A stretch of 57,327 nucleotides of DNA, from NCBI GenBank assembly GCA_003243975.1, contig QHBJ01000015.1:92066-149392 (forward strand). The letters are read 5' to 3'. A program made the position numbers and the translations under genes. The stretch comes from Candidatus Meridianibacter frigidus (lineage in GTDB: Bacteria; Vulcanimicrobiota; Vulcanimicrobiia; Vulcanimicrobiales; Vulcanimicrobiaceae). The notes beneath the pieces were generated by a model. The model did not search any database. It saw only the letters and a program-made list of their open reading frames with translations, and was not told where the DNA came from. This document shows, in pieces, positions 32,777 to 41,485 of this stretch. Numbering within the stretch: position 1 is the first letter of the stretch; every line of letters begins with the position of its first letter.

Positions 32777-33230
32777 AGCGCGGACAATTGCGCGCCGTAC
32801 CACCTTGCCAACTCGCGCAGCGGCACGCTAGCATCACCAGACCACGTCGCATTGTGCATCTGCGCGAACGTGCGAGGGCAATGATGATGTCAAGATCCGC
32901 GCGTTTCTCCACTTTGCGTAGGCTCGCGAGGACTGTTTCTCGGTAGGGGCTGTCGTCTACGAGGTCGGCGCCCTTCAGGACAGCGCCATCGGGCCGCGTG
33001 ACACGGTAGAACCCGGTCACGTTATCGCGAACGACGCGGCTTGCGTCGCCGTCTGCAATGAATTCGAGAACGTCGTCTACCTGTTCGTTCTTACCCTTCG
33101 GTGTCTCCGCGGAACCGACGTGGGGAATGTGGATAACAGCCTTTTTGCGAGGTCGAGGACTTCTTCGATAGCATTTAGGTATGACTCGTCGCAACCGCAC
33201 CTCGAAAACCAAATTAGCACCACACACCAC
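32777..33230 (-). pseudogene. Disrupted gene of unknown function in three reading frames
   Basis: Protein-like text on the minus strand runs through three frames: SYLNAIEEVLDLAKRL near 33180-33140, then HIPHVGSAETPKGKNEQVDD and NVTGFYRVTRPDGAVLKGAD with DLDIIIALAR (33140-32870), then FAQMHNATW and LRELARWYGAQLSALT ending at 32777. Each join needs a single-base change. I do not recognise the family. It may be one roughly 150-residue gene broken by two indels. It fills most of the otherwise empty space between serS and the lipoprotein. Confidence 0.5.
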
Positions 33231-33366
33231 AATTCGAAGCGGCTTAAGGTTTGGGGCTAGATCATCCGGAGAACAGCGGCATCACGTAGCAACCCGACGT
33301 CTTGTATCATAAGGTCGCTTTGGTGGATTGATAGGAGTCGTCCAGCATATTGGGCATACTCGGTGA

Positions 33367-33936
33367 ATGCCGACAAGAACCGTATTGCTTGCACTTTGCG
33401 CCCTGTGTGCGACGCTCTGCGCGTGCGCAAGCAATCAGGCTGCTAAAATCAGGACCACTTCGAGCGCCGCTGTTGCGCACGGTGCCCAACGCGCCGACAC
33501 ACCCCTTCTTGCTGAGACAAGCCCTCCCGGCGACATTCCGGATTCGCAAGCATTTGTGGTGTACACGTCTCCAAATGGACATGTCACCGTCGCCTATCCC
33601 GAAGGCTGGGAGCGCACATCGCAGCCAGCCGGCGTTACGTTCGTTCATGATTTCAACGGCGAACGCATTCGGAAAGGCAGCGGTATTGCCGACGCATCCG
33701 CCGTTCGTGATCTCAAAAGCACGACCGCGAAGGCACCCGGCGGAGTAGCCACGCTTTTGACCTACAGTTCAAACTCGCTCCCGAATGCGATTACGGGCAA
33801 GCGAGTGCGCCTCCTAAACAACACCTACATCTTTAAAGCCCCAAGCGGTCCGGTGGCACTCGATCTCTGGGCGCCTTTAGGAGCTGACAACGTCGATCAG
33901 TGGAAACACATCGCATCCACATTTAAGACGCGTTGA
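33367..33936 (+). CDS. Lipoprotein of unknown function, ABC operon leader
   Basis: 189 residues. Lipobox-type signal (LLALCALCATLCAC, about 6-19) followed by a Ser/Ala-rich linker and one compact domain with VVYTSPNGHVTVAYPEGWERTSQPAGVTFVHDF, resembling PsbP/DUF-type lipid-anchored domains. Its stop overlaps the first ABC ATPase start as TTGA, so it belongs to the exporter operon and may be its periplasmic partner. ATG at 33367; no strong ribosome site. Confidence 0.75.
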   Translation: MPTRTVLLALCALCATLCACASNQAAKIRTTSSAAVAHGAQRADTPLLAETSPPGDIPDSQAFVVYTSPNGHVTVAYPEGWERTSQPAGVTFVHDFNGERIRKGSGIADASAVRDLKSTTAKAPGGVATLLTYSSNSLPNAITGKRVRLLNNTYIFKAPSGPVALDLWAPLGADNVDQWKHIASTFKTR

Positions 33937-34601
33937 GCGCGTCGTCGGTCCTCCGGGCGCACGACCTCTACCGCTTCTATCACGCAGGCGAGGAAGAAAC
34001 GTTAGCATTGCGCGGCGTAAGCTTGGAAGTGCACGCGGGTGAGGTCGTTGCAATAGCCGGCCCTTCGGGGAGTGGGAAATCAACGCTGCTCGCGTGTCTA
34101 GCGGGACTGGACGAGCCGGACGGCGGCAATGTTACGGTGGCGGGCGCGCGCATGACACGGCGTCCCGAATCCGTACGCGCGGAGTTGCGAGCGCGGCACA
34201 TCGGCATCTTGATGCAATCCGAAAATCTCTTGATGAATTTGAGCGTGGCCGATAACATCCGGTTGCAACTTGCGCTGGCCGGCGTGACCGATTCTAGCGC
34301 CGTCCACAGTGCGCTGCAGCGTGCCGAGATCGGCCACCGCGCCGGCGCAAAGGCGGGCCAGCTTTCGGGCGGTGAAATGGCGCGTGCGGCCCTGGCCATT
34401 GCACTTAGCACCAATCCTCCGCTGCTTCTCGCGGATGAACCGACCGGCGAAGTCGATGAGGAAACGGAAAGCAAGTTACTGCGCGTTCTCGACGATCGCC
34501 GTAAAAGCGGGGGCGCCACGATTATTGCAACTCACAGCGAAGCGCTTATGCGCTGGGCTGATCGCAACATCAAACTTCTGGACGGCCGGGTCATTGAATG
34601 A
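33933..34601 (+). CDS. ABC transporter ATP-binding protein, MacB/LolD type (first)
   Basis: 222 residues. Walker [14 protein letters not shown], signature QLSGGEMARAALAI, Walker B LLLADEPTGEVDEE and the His switch IATHS are complete. MSENLL-like MQSENLLMNLSVADNIRLQL is typical of LolD/MacB/FtsE-type exporters. TTG start (33933) by TTGA overlap with the lipoprotein. It overlaps the second ATPase as ATGA. Confidence 0.93.
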   Translation: MSASSVLRAHDLYRFYHAGEEETLALRGVSLEVHAGEVVAIAGPSGSGKSTLLACLAGLDEPDGGNVTVAGARMTRRPESVRAELRARHIGILMQSENLLMNLSVADNIRLQLALAGVTDSSAVHSALQRAEIGHRAGAKAGQLSGGEMARAALAIALSTNPPLLLADEPTGEVDEETESKLLRVLDDRRKSGGATIIATHSEALMRWADRNIKLLDGRVIE

Positions 34602-35254
34602 ACGGCGCTCTGCTTACGGCCGATCATGTTTCCAAAGTCTTTTATACTCCGGGCGAAGATGTGAGCGCCGTTCGCGATGCTTCATGCACCGTACCGCCCG
34701 CGGCTCGCATCGCGCTTCTCGGGCCTTCCGGAAGCGGCAAATCGACGCTGCTGCAACTACTCGGCGGACTCGACATTCCGACAAGCGGGACGGTTACCTG
34801 GCCCGCATTCGGGCCCGACGTGCGCCCTCGTAACCTCGCGTTCGTGTTTCAAAACCAAACGCTCATTCCGGCACTGAGCGTACTGGAGAATGTCGAACTC
34901 CCGCTCCAGCTTCAAGGCGCGAGCAATAGTGATGCGCGCGAGCGTGCACGTGCAGCCCTTCAGCGACTGGGGCTGAGGGCGCTTTCAGATAAGCTTCCCG
35001 AAGAACTCTCCGGAGGCCAGGCGCAGCGGGTTGCGTTTGCGCGCGCGCTCGTCGGCGAACCGCGATTGATTCTTGCCGATGAACCGACCGGGCAATTGGA
35101 TCATCACACCGCAAACGAATTCTTCGATGCCGTTCTCCCGTGGATCGAAGAACGGGGCAGCGCAATCGTTCTCGCCACCCACGACCGCACGGTCGGCGAA
35201 CGCATGAGTGAGCGCTGGACGATGCGCTTCGGCGTCTTGGAAGTACCGGGATGA
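34598..35254 (+). CDS. ABC transporter ATP-binding protein, MacB/LolD type (second)
   Basis: 218 residues. Walker [34 protein letters not shown], signature [18 protein letters not shown], Walker [15 protein letters not shown] and [11 protein letters not shown]. Its closest relation is to MacB/LolD. With the first ATPase it probably forms a heterodimer serving the single fused permease that follows. ATGA overlaps link all three genes. Confidence 0.93.
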   Translation: MNGALLTADHVSKVFYTPGEDVSAVRDASCTVPPAARIALLGPSGSGKSTLLQLLGGLDIPTSGTVTWPAFGPDVRPRNLAFVFQNQTLIPALSVLENVELPLQLQGASNSDARERARAALQRLGLRALSDKLPEELSGGQAQRVAFARALVGEPRLILADEPTGQLDHHTANEFFDAVLPWIEERGSAIVLATHDRTVGERMSERWTMRFGVLEVPG

Positions 35255-37890
35255 TTGCGTTCGTCTGGCTGCGCGGCATTCTCTCAAGCCTGTCCGGACG
35301 GCTGCTGGGCGCGATTGCGGGCGTTGCCCTGACCATCGCACTTCTTGCCGCCCTCGGTGCATTTACTGCCTCAAGTGCGGCCTCAATGACAAAACAAGCG
35401 ATTGCAAACGTCAGCGTCGATTGGCAATTACTCGTCAACCATGGGGCAGATATCGCGGCCGTAAAAAAGGCCGTTGCAACCGCAACGCCGTTCACGGCAA
35501 TGCAGCAAGTCGAGTACGCCTCCGTTCCCGGCTTTGAATTGCAGTCCCGGGGCACCACTCAAACCACCGGTGCGGGCAAAGTTGTCGGCGTGGGCGCCAG
35601 CTATCAGTACGACTATCCACGTGAATTTCGCGCACTCGTCGGAAAGCCGGCTGGCGTACTGCTCGCGCAGCAAACTGCCGCGAATCTGCATGCGCGTGTC
35701 GGCGATCGCGTTACGATTAAGCGAGATGCGCTGCCGCCGGTCCAGGCACGAATCGATGGAATCGTCGACTTCCCCGACGCCGATGCATTTTTCCAAGCGG
35801 TCGGCTTGCCGCCTGGTTCGGCACCGCAGGCACCGCCCGACAATATTCTGATCTTGCCCGAAACGCTCTGGCACCAGTTCTTCGATGCGCAGACCGCGGT
35901 GCGGCCCGACTCGATGCGCACGCAACTGCACATTCGTATCTCGCACGATTTACCCGGCGATCCGCTCGCCGCATACAAGGTCGTTGACGGACGCGCAAAA
36001 AATGTTGAGGCGCGCATTGCAGGCAGCGGAATCATTGGCGATGATCTTGCCGCCAAGCTCTTGGGGACGCAAGCTGACGCTCTTTACGCGCGCGTGCTTT
36101 TCCTCTTCCTTGGCGTACCCGGCATTGTTCTTGCAATTCTGCTGACGATCGGCGTCACGACGTCGGGCCGCACGCGTCGCGATCGCGAACAAGCCTTGCT
36201 GCGTATTCGTGGCGCGTCGAGCTCAACGTTACTTGCATTGAGTTCGATCGAAGCTCTTGTCGTCGCAATCGGCGGCAGTGTGTTTGGAGCGGCCGCATTC
36301 TTGTTCTTGCACCCGCATCCCGTACGAGGCGACCTGCAGTGGCTGTTTGCAGCAATCGTCGCGGGCGTTTTTCTCGCCCTCGGGGCAGTGCTTGTGCCCG
36401 CTCTTATGCAAATGCGTTCGCGCACAGTTCGGACAAGCCGAAATGCAATCGGTCGTGCTACGGCACCATTGTGGGAGCGTTTGTATCCCGACGTTCTGCT
36501 TCTGGGAATTGCCGCTCTGACGTACTGGCTAACTGCGGCGAGCGGCTATCAGGTTGTGCTCGCCCCTGAGGGGGTGCCTCAAAGCGCCGTTCACTACCAA
36601 GCATTTCTTGGCCCCGTGTTGTTTTGGCTTGGTGCGGCCCTCCTGTCAATGCGTGTCTATCGTCTTCTCCTCGTCCACGGGCGGCCCGTGGTCGTCGCCG
36701 CTTCAAAGCCGCTCGCGGGCGCGCTTGCGCCGGCGCTTGCCTCTGCGCTGTCGCGGCAATGGAGTTTAATGACGCGAGCGCTCGTGCTGGTATTGCTGGC
36801 ATTCTCCTTCGGAACCGCAACTGCGGTTTTCAATGCAACCTACAACGCACAAGCCCTGGTCGATGCGCAGCTCACGAATGGCGCGGATGTCACGATCTCC
36901 GCTCAGGGTAGCGCATCACCGATGCAGGTCCTCCGCCGCTTGCGTGCCATCCCCGGCGTCCTTGCCGCGGAGCCGCTAATTCACCGGTTCGCGTACGTTG
37001 GCAACGATCTACAAGATTTGTATGCAATCAATCCGCCTACAATTTGGAATGCCACTCCGATGTCGGATGCATTCTTTGGCAACGCAGACGCAAAGGGATC
37101 ACTGGCGGCGCTTGCGGCGCATCTGGACGGCGTGCTGGTCTCTGAAGAAACCGTTACGAACTACCAACTGCAGCAAGGCGATCGACTCCAGTTGCGCTTG
37201 CAGGTTTTGCCGTCGCACCGGTACGTAGCAATTCCGTTTACCTTTATTGGAATCTCGCGCGAGTTCCCGACCGCACCCCATGACTCGTTCCTGATTACGA
37301 ACGCCTCATATGTTGCGCGCATGACGCAAAATCCGGGGGCAGAATATGTGCTTATCAACGTAGCCCCCGGAAACATCGAGCGGGTTGCAACCGAAGCGCG
37401 CAAATTCGTTGCCAACCTTCCCGGCGCTCATGTCACAACGATCTTGGAAGCACAGCTCGCCATCGGCTCGACCATGACCTCTATCGATTTGCGTGGACTC
37501 ACCGCACTGGAGCTGACATTTGCGGTCATCTTCATCGCCGCCGCAACCGGGCTTATGTTCGCGCTTGGGCTCGCGGAACGCCGGCGGGCGTTCGCGATTC
37601 TTACGGCCATCGGGGCGAAGCCCTCTCAGTTAGGCGCCTTTCTCTGGACCGAGGCCTTGGCGATCGCCGTGCCCGGAGCCGTTCTTGGGATCGCCCTCGG
37701 AATTGGTATCGCCCAAATGCTCGTTCGCGTCCTTACCGGCGTCTTCGATCCGCCTCCGGAGCATCTGGTCTATCCATGGAACTATCTGGCTCTATTAATT
37801 GTGGCAGCCATCGTGGCCACGGCAGTCGCCGTCGCTGCAGCACGAACGATGGTGCTGGCATCGGTCACCACGGAGCTGAGAAGGTTGTGA
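35251..37890 (+). CDS. FtsX/MacB-type permease, fused double-domain form
   Basis: 879 residues. The N-terminal helix (about 8-33) is followed by a large extracytoplasmic domain, three helices (about 280-385), a middle pair, a second helix-plus-periplasmic-domain unit (about 510-740) and three final helices with LTFAVIFIAAATGLMFALGLAERRRAFAILTAIGAKPSQL, the FtsX domain signature. This is the 10-helix architecture where one chain does the work of two. It probably extracts a lipid or lipoprotein or exports a peptide. The ATGA overlap fixes the ATG. Confidence 0.9.
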   Translation: MIAFVWLRGILSSLSGRLLGAIAGVALTIALLAALGAFTASSAASMTKQAIANVSVDWQLLVNHGADIAAVKKAVATATPFTAMQQVEYASVPGFELQSRGTTQTTGAGKVVGVGASYQYDYPREFRALVGKPAGVLLAQQTAANLHARVGDRVTIKRDALPPVQARIDGIVDFPDADAFFQAVGLPPGSAPQAPPDNILILPETLWHQFFDAQTAVRPDSMRTQLHIRISHDLPGDPLAAYKVVDGRAKNVEARIAGSGIIGDDLAAKLLGTQADALYARVLFLFLGVPGIVLAILLTIGVTTSGRTRRDREQALLRIRGASSSTLLALSSIEALVVAIGGSVFGAAAFLFLHPHPVRGDLQWLFAAIVAGVFLALGAVLVPALMQMRSRTVRTSRNAIGRATAPLWERLYPDVLLLGIAALTYWLTAASGYQVVLAPEGVPQSAVHYQAFLGPVLFWLGAALLSMRVYRLLLVHGRPVVVAASKPLAGALAPALASALSRQWSLMTRALVLVLLAFSFGTATAVFNATYNAQALVDAQLTNGADVTISAQGSASPMQVLRRLRAIPGVLAAEPLIHRFAYVGNDLQDLYAINPPTIWNATPMSDAFFGNADAKGSLAALAAHLDGVLVSEETVTNYQLQQGDRLQLRLQVLPSHRYVAIPFTFIGISREFPTAPHDSFLITNASYVARMTQNPGAEYVLINVAPGNIERVATEARKFVANLPGAHVTTILEAQLAIGSTMTSIDLRGLTALELTFAVIFIAAATGLMFALGLAERRRAFAILTAIGAKPSQLGAFLWTEALAIAVPGAVLGIALGIGIAQMLVRVLTGVFDPPPEHLVYPWNYLALLIVAAIVATAVAVAAARTMVLASVTTELRRL

Positions 37891-38149
37891 TGCGCAAATG
37901 GCACAGCATCTCTATTGGGGGTTGCAAAGGCGATATGGACCAGCCTGCTGAGAGTAATTGAGTCAGGTGATTCCGGCCTGAACAGGTTGCTTCCCACTAG
38001 AGTTCTAAGCGCGCTGCCCGAACGCGACTTCGTTCACTTGCGACTTGCCGCTAAGTCCTCCGGAGTCATCACCCAGCTGCCATCAATGGTTCGCCCGTGG
38101 AGAGCATTCGACCGGCCTGAAGATCGTGCCGGCTTTCCGGAACCATTTT
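37891..38149. other. Intergenic space after the ABC operon
   Basis: No convincing gene or terminator was seen. A 94-codon plus-strand ORF (37915-38199) has no recognisable family and runs antisense into the broken zinc-ribbon gene, so it is not called. Confidence 0.4.
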
Positions 38150-38561
38150 TCAATGTTTCCGTTGCACGTCGCATTTTCCGCAGAATTCTGTGTCGGTAAA
38201 AACTGCGTGAGGCCGCCAAACATGTTCGTGGTCCGATGTCGGGGGAGCTTCAAGGGCTGCGGGCTCTTCGCGGGTGCTTGAACTTTCACGCTGGCAGTAC
38301 CGACAAACCGTCGCGGCGGCGGGAATTTTGAGAAAGGCAATAAGGGCAATGCCGTACCGCGCCACTGGAGGGCGCGCCATGCTCCTGAACGGTGACGCGA
38401 ACAGGCTGCGGCGACGGCCAGACCGCCGCTATCAAGACGCCTATCGGACCAAGTAGAATGCCCCAGACGAACATAAGGCATCCATTGACGCCTCGAGCAC
38501 TGCCAATCGCAGCCGCCACAATTCCAAAAACCAGCCAAAGGACGACCCCCTCCACCATCAC
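38150..38561 (-). pseudogene. Frameshifted membrane protein with C-terminal zinc ribbon
   Basis: ATG 38561 opens two hydrophobic helices (about 5-25 and 28-50: MFVWGILLGPIGVLIAAVW) and a first zinc knuckle RHCPYC. The frame then runs off, but one base later the neighbouring frame continues FLKIPAAATVCRYCQRE, exactly ten residues between CPYC and CRYC, as in related zinc-ribbon membrane proteins. It ends with FCGKCDVQRKH at 38150. A single extra base near 38353, in a minus-strand TTGCCTTTC context, explains the break. The family role is unknown. Confidence 0.6.
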
Positions 38562-38607
38562 GCCGCATATTTGCCAAAACTTTGGTTATCACCACCCACA
38601 GGCTTGC

Positions 38608-39744
38608 CTAGAACGAGATTGAGCCGTTTTCATGAAAATCTGCCGTTTGCAAAGCAGGCTGCAGTGAACGCACTGCGCGAGGCACGCTGAAAGCCGAAAG
38701 CAATAGCGTCGCCAGCACCAAGGTCAACGTCACGTCGATAATGGTCGAACGGTTCTCGATACCGTGAGGAAGGCCGATTACCAATGCGAGGGCTAGCGCG
38801 CCGCGCGCTCCTGCCGCACGAATCACATTTAGCCATCCTGGCGGCGCAATGCGACCCAACGCCCAGGGCGTCAATACGTACGCAAGCGTCGCGCGCGCAG
38901 TCGCCATTCCGCTGAGCGCCGCAACTGCAACTAAGGGGGCGTGTGTGAGGCGCCCGATCTCCAGGGCCGCACCCGTGAGGAAGAATATGATTACGTTGGA
39001 AACAAACGTCAAGCGATCCCACACGCGCTCTACTTTTAAAGCAACATCCACCACGATCGACCGGCGCTCAAATTCGCGCAACGCAACGCCGAAGGCGATC
39101 ACCGCGACAATCGCCGATGCGCGTGCAATGTCAGCCGCAAAATAAACGATGTACGCCCCCGTAATTGTTGCAGCCAACTGAATGCCGCTTGCATTGCGCC
39201 GTACTACGAGCATTGCGAGAACGTATGCGGCCGCGATACCAAGCGCCAGTGCACCAAGCACACCCGCCAGGGTTTCGACCACAACGAGTCCTACGCCGGC
39301 ACCCGAGTGCAGCAACGTAATCACAAGTATCGTCCGATAAAGGACGACCGCCATCGCGTCATTGAGCAATGACTCGCTCTGCACGATAGTGCCGAGAGAC
39401 TCCGGGACCTTCGCGCGCTTGAAGGTTGCAACGATGGCGACCGGATCGGTGGCACTGATGATGGCGCCGATGAGTAAGGCACTCGTCCAGGGCAACCCCG
39501 CGAAGTGCACCGCAATCGCGACGATGGCCGTTGTAATGAAGACTCCCGGAACGGCAAGCAGAAAAATCGGACGCCACCAGGTGAGCAATTGCCGAGCACT
39601 CAAGTTCCATGCCGCTTCAAATAAGAGCACTGGTAAGAACACGTAGAGTGTCGCCGTTCCGAAGAGATGCTCAAAGCGCCCGGGTGCGAGCGCGCCGGCA
39701 CCTACGCCCGCAAGCACGAAGAGGAAAATTATCCAGGTCCGCAT
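38608..39744 (-). CDS. Na+/H+ antiporter, NhaP/CPA1 type
   Basis: 378 residues and about 11-12 helices. IGAIISATDPVAIVATFKRAKVPESL, with the Asp of ATDPVA, and SESLLNDAMAVVLYRTI carry the ion-binding Asp residues. VSNVIIFFLTGAALEIG and RAAGARGALALALVIGLP complete the fold. It exchanges Na+ (or K+) for protons. There is no cytoplasmic regulatory tail, so the protein is shorter than NhaP2 or NhaG. The ATG at 39744 follows a stretch with no clear gene. Confidence 0.93.
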   Translation of the reverse strand: MRTWIIFLFVLAGVGAGALAPGRFEHLFGTATLYVFLPVLLFEAAWNLSARQLLTWWRPIFLLAVPGVFITTAIVAIAVHFAGLPWTSALLIGAIISATDPVAIVATFKRAKVPESLGTIVQSESLLNDAMAVVLYRTILVITLLHSGAGVGLVVVETLAGVLGALALGIAAAYVLAMLVVRRNASGIQLAATITGAYIVYFAADIARASAIVAVIAFGVALREFERRSIVVDVALKVERVWDRLTFVSNVIIFFLTGAALEIGRLTHAPLVAVAALSGMATARATLAYVLTPWALGRIAPPGWLNVIRAAGARGALALALVIGLPHGIENRSTIIDVTLTLVLATLLLSAFSVPRAVRSLQPALQTADFHENGSISF

Positions 39745-40111
39745 CAGTGCGGAAGCGGCCCTTTGTAGGGCGCCGGGTCACTCACGGGCCTCATCTTTAA
39801 CCTCAAATGCGCAATCATTGGCGGTGCATTATCCATCGCGAACATGGCGGCGCTGCATCGTCGAATAAGAATCCACCCTAAAAGTGGAGTATCCCGCGGA
39901 TGATTCCAAAAAAGAACGCCGCGCAGAATCCAAAGAGGGCAGCAGCTCATGCTCACACGCTGCACCGCTTCAGCACTCGGCTGACCTGCACGGCGTTCCA
40001 GGAACTTTCCGCGTCGCGTGGTATCGCCGGCCTCGGTCAGTTTCTTGGCGATCTGTTGCAATGACAGGTTTAACAACCGGTCGTCTGGGTAGTTAAGGTC
40101 CCAGGCTTCCG
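39745..40111. other. 367-base region between antiporter and pump adaptor
   Basis: No confident gene. A minus-strand reading in the second frame after the adaptor gives TIWRLAEAWDLNYPDDRLL and LSLQQIAKKLTEAG, and another frame gives AALFGFCAAFFFGIIRGILHF near 39900, which resembles the end of a membrane protein. These may be remnants of a decayed gene, but no continuous frame exists. Promoter elements for the antiporter were not recognised. Confidence 0.35.
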
Positions 40112-41485
40112 CTAAGCGCCAGATGGTGCCAGTAATTGAAAGGCACCTTGCGTTGCAATCTTCTCACCTGGCCGCAGGCCAAAGAGAATAAGTGCTAGCG
40201 TCCCGTCGCTCTTTCCAATGCGTACCGAGCGCTGTACAAACGTGGTTGTCTCTTTTGTTTTTTGTTGAACAAACACGACGGTTTCGCCGCTTTGGGGATC
40301 TTGAACAACGGCGCTCTGCGGGATGATGACGCCGCGGTCTCGCCCCATAAAGATCGTCGCTTCCACCGAGTCACCGGGAATGGCGCCGGGGGGAACGCCG
40401 TTTACCACCACGGTCGCACGTTGGGTCGTTGGATCGACTGCCGCACCTACGCCGGCTACGTGGCCCGCCGCGGACGCATTGCCGTTTGAAAGTCGCAACT
40501 TGACGAACGCGCCAGGATGGATCTTGCGCGCATCGCCCGCGGCAACTTCCAACGTGACGACGTTCTGCGATGCCGGCCCGAGCGCTACCACTGGAGTCGT
40601 GGAGTCCACCGATTCGCCCGCGTGCCGATAGATGGCTGTAACAACACCACTGTGCGGGGCAAGAAGCGTACCGTTGTTCAGGTCGCGTTGCGCCCCCGCG
40701 GCGCGTGCGCGCGCACTCGCCGCCTGCCCCGAGAGCACACCTTGCTGAGCGCGCGCATTCTGTAGGTCTGTCAGCGCTTGCTGGTAATCCGCCCGCGCCT
40801 GCGTGAGCGCCCCGCCCACGCCATTCGAGGTTGCGGAGATTTTGGCAGCGTTGGCGCGGACGTCAGCAAGGTCGGCATTGAGCTGCGCTTGGGCGGCATC
40901 GACATCTTTGCGCGCAGCGACGCCAGCCGCGAAGAGCGTGCGTTGCCTCTGAAGCGTTTGCTCATCCAATTGCACCTTGATTTGAGTTTGGCGAAGTACG
41001 GACTGAGCTGAGGTGAGGTCGCTCTGTGCGGATCCGCCGCCACCCTGCAATGCCTGCAGGCGCGTGCGAGCCGCCTCGACCTTTGCGAATGCGCCTTGGA
41101 GTTGCGCTTGCGGAACCGCGCCGCCGCTGTAGCCGGCGGCGGCGGCGGCGGCGTCGGCTCGTGCCTGCTCCGCCGAGATCGCAAGCCCGCTGGTATCCAA
41201 GTGCGCTAACGGCTGACCTTGCGCTACCTGCTCGCCCACGCGTACATCAACGCCGGCGAGGATGCCGGGCAATGCAAACGCCGGCTTTGCAACTGCTCCG
41301 GCGGGGGCACCGACGCGGCCATACGCCGTAATGCGCGCGATATATTCTCCGTAACGTACCGTTGAAATTGTAACTTGAGGCTGCGCTTCGGGCGTGCTCA
41401 CCACTGACTTCTTATGAACAAACAGGAAGAGAGCACCGACGATAAGCAGCAGGACGGCCGTGAGTACCAATGGGTTTCTGGGCAT
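40112..41485 (-). CDS. RND efflux periplasmic adaptor (MFP/HlyD family)
   Basis: 457 residues. One N-terminal helix (about 5-25), lipoyl half-motifs (AKPAFALPGILAGVDVRVGEQVAQGQPLAHLDTSGL, about 66-101), a long coiled-coil hairpin (about 104-260) rich in Ala/Gln, beta-barrel (TPVVALGPASQNVVTLEVAAGDARKIHPGAFVKLRL) and a membrane-proximal domain. It bridges the RND pump and TolC. The start overlaps the TolC stop by one base (TGATG). Confidence 0.94.
   Translation of the reverse strand: MPRNPLVLTAVLLLIVGALFLFVHKKSVVSTPEAQPQVTISTVRYGEYIARITAYGRVGAPAGAVAKPAFALPGILAGVDVRVGEQVAQGQPLAHLDTSGLAISAEQARADAAAAAAGYSGGAVPQAQLQGAFAKVEAARTRLQALQGGGGSAQSDLTSAQSVLRQTQIKVQLDEQTLQRQRTLFAAGVAARKDVDAAQAQLNADLADVRANAAKISATSNGVGGALTQARADYQQALTDLQNARAQQGVLSGQAASARARAAGAQRDLNNGTLLAPHSGVVTAIYRHAGESVDSTTPVVALGPASQNVVTLEVAAGDARKIHPGAFVKLRLSNGNASAAGHVAGVGAAVDPTTQRATVVVNGVPPGAIPGDSVEATIFMGRDRGVIIPQSAVVQDPQSGETVVFVQQKTKETTTFVQRSVRIGKSDGTLALILFGLRPGEKIATQGAFQLLAPSGA

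Noticed and set aside
39744-40076. 110-residue ORF upstream of the antiporter
   Set aside because: No recognisable domain or ribosome site; composition is not protein-like. It may hold fragments of decayed sequence.
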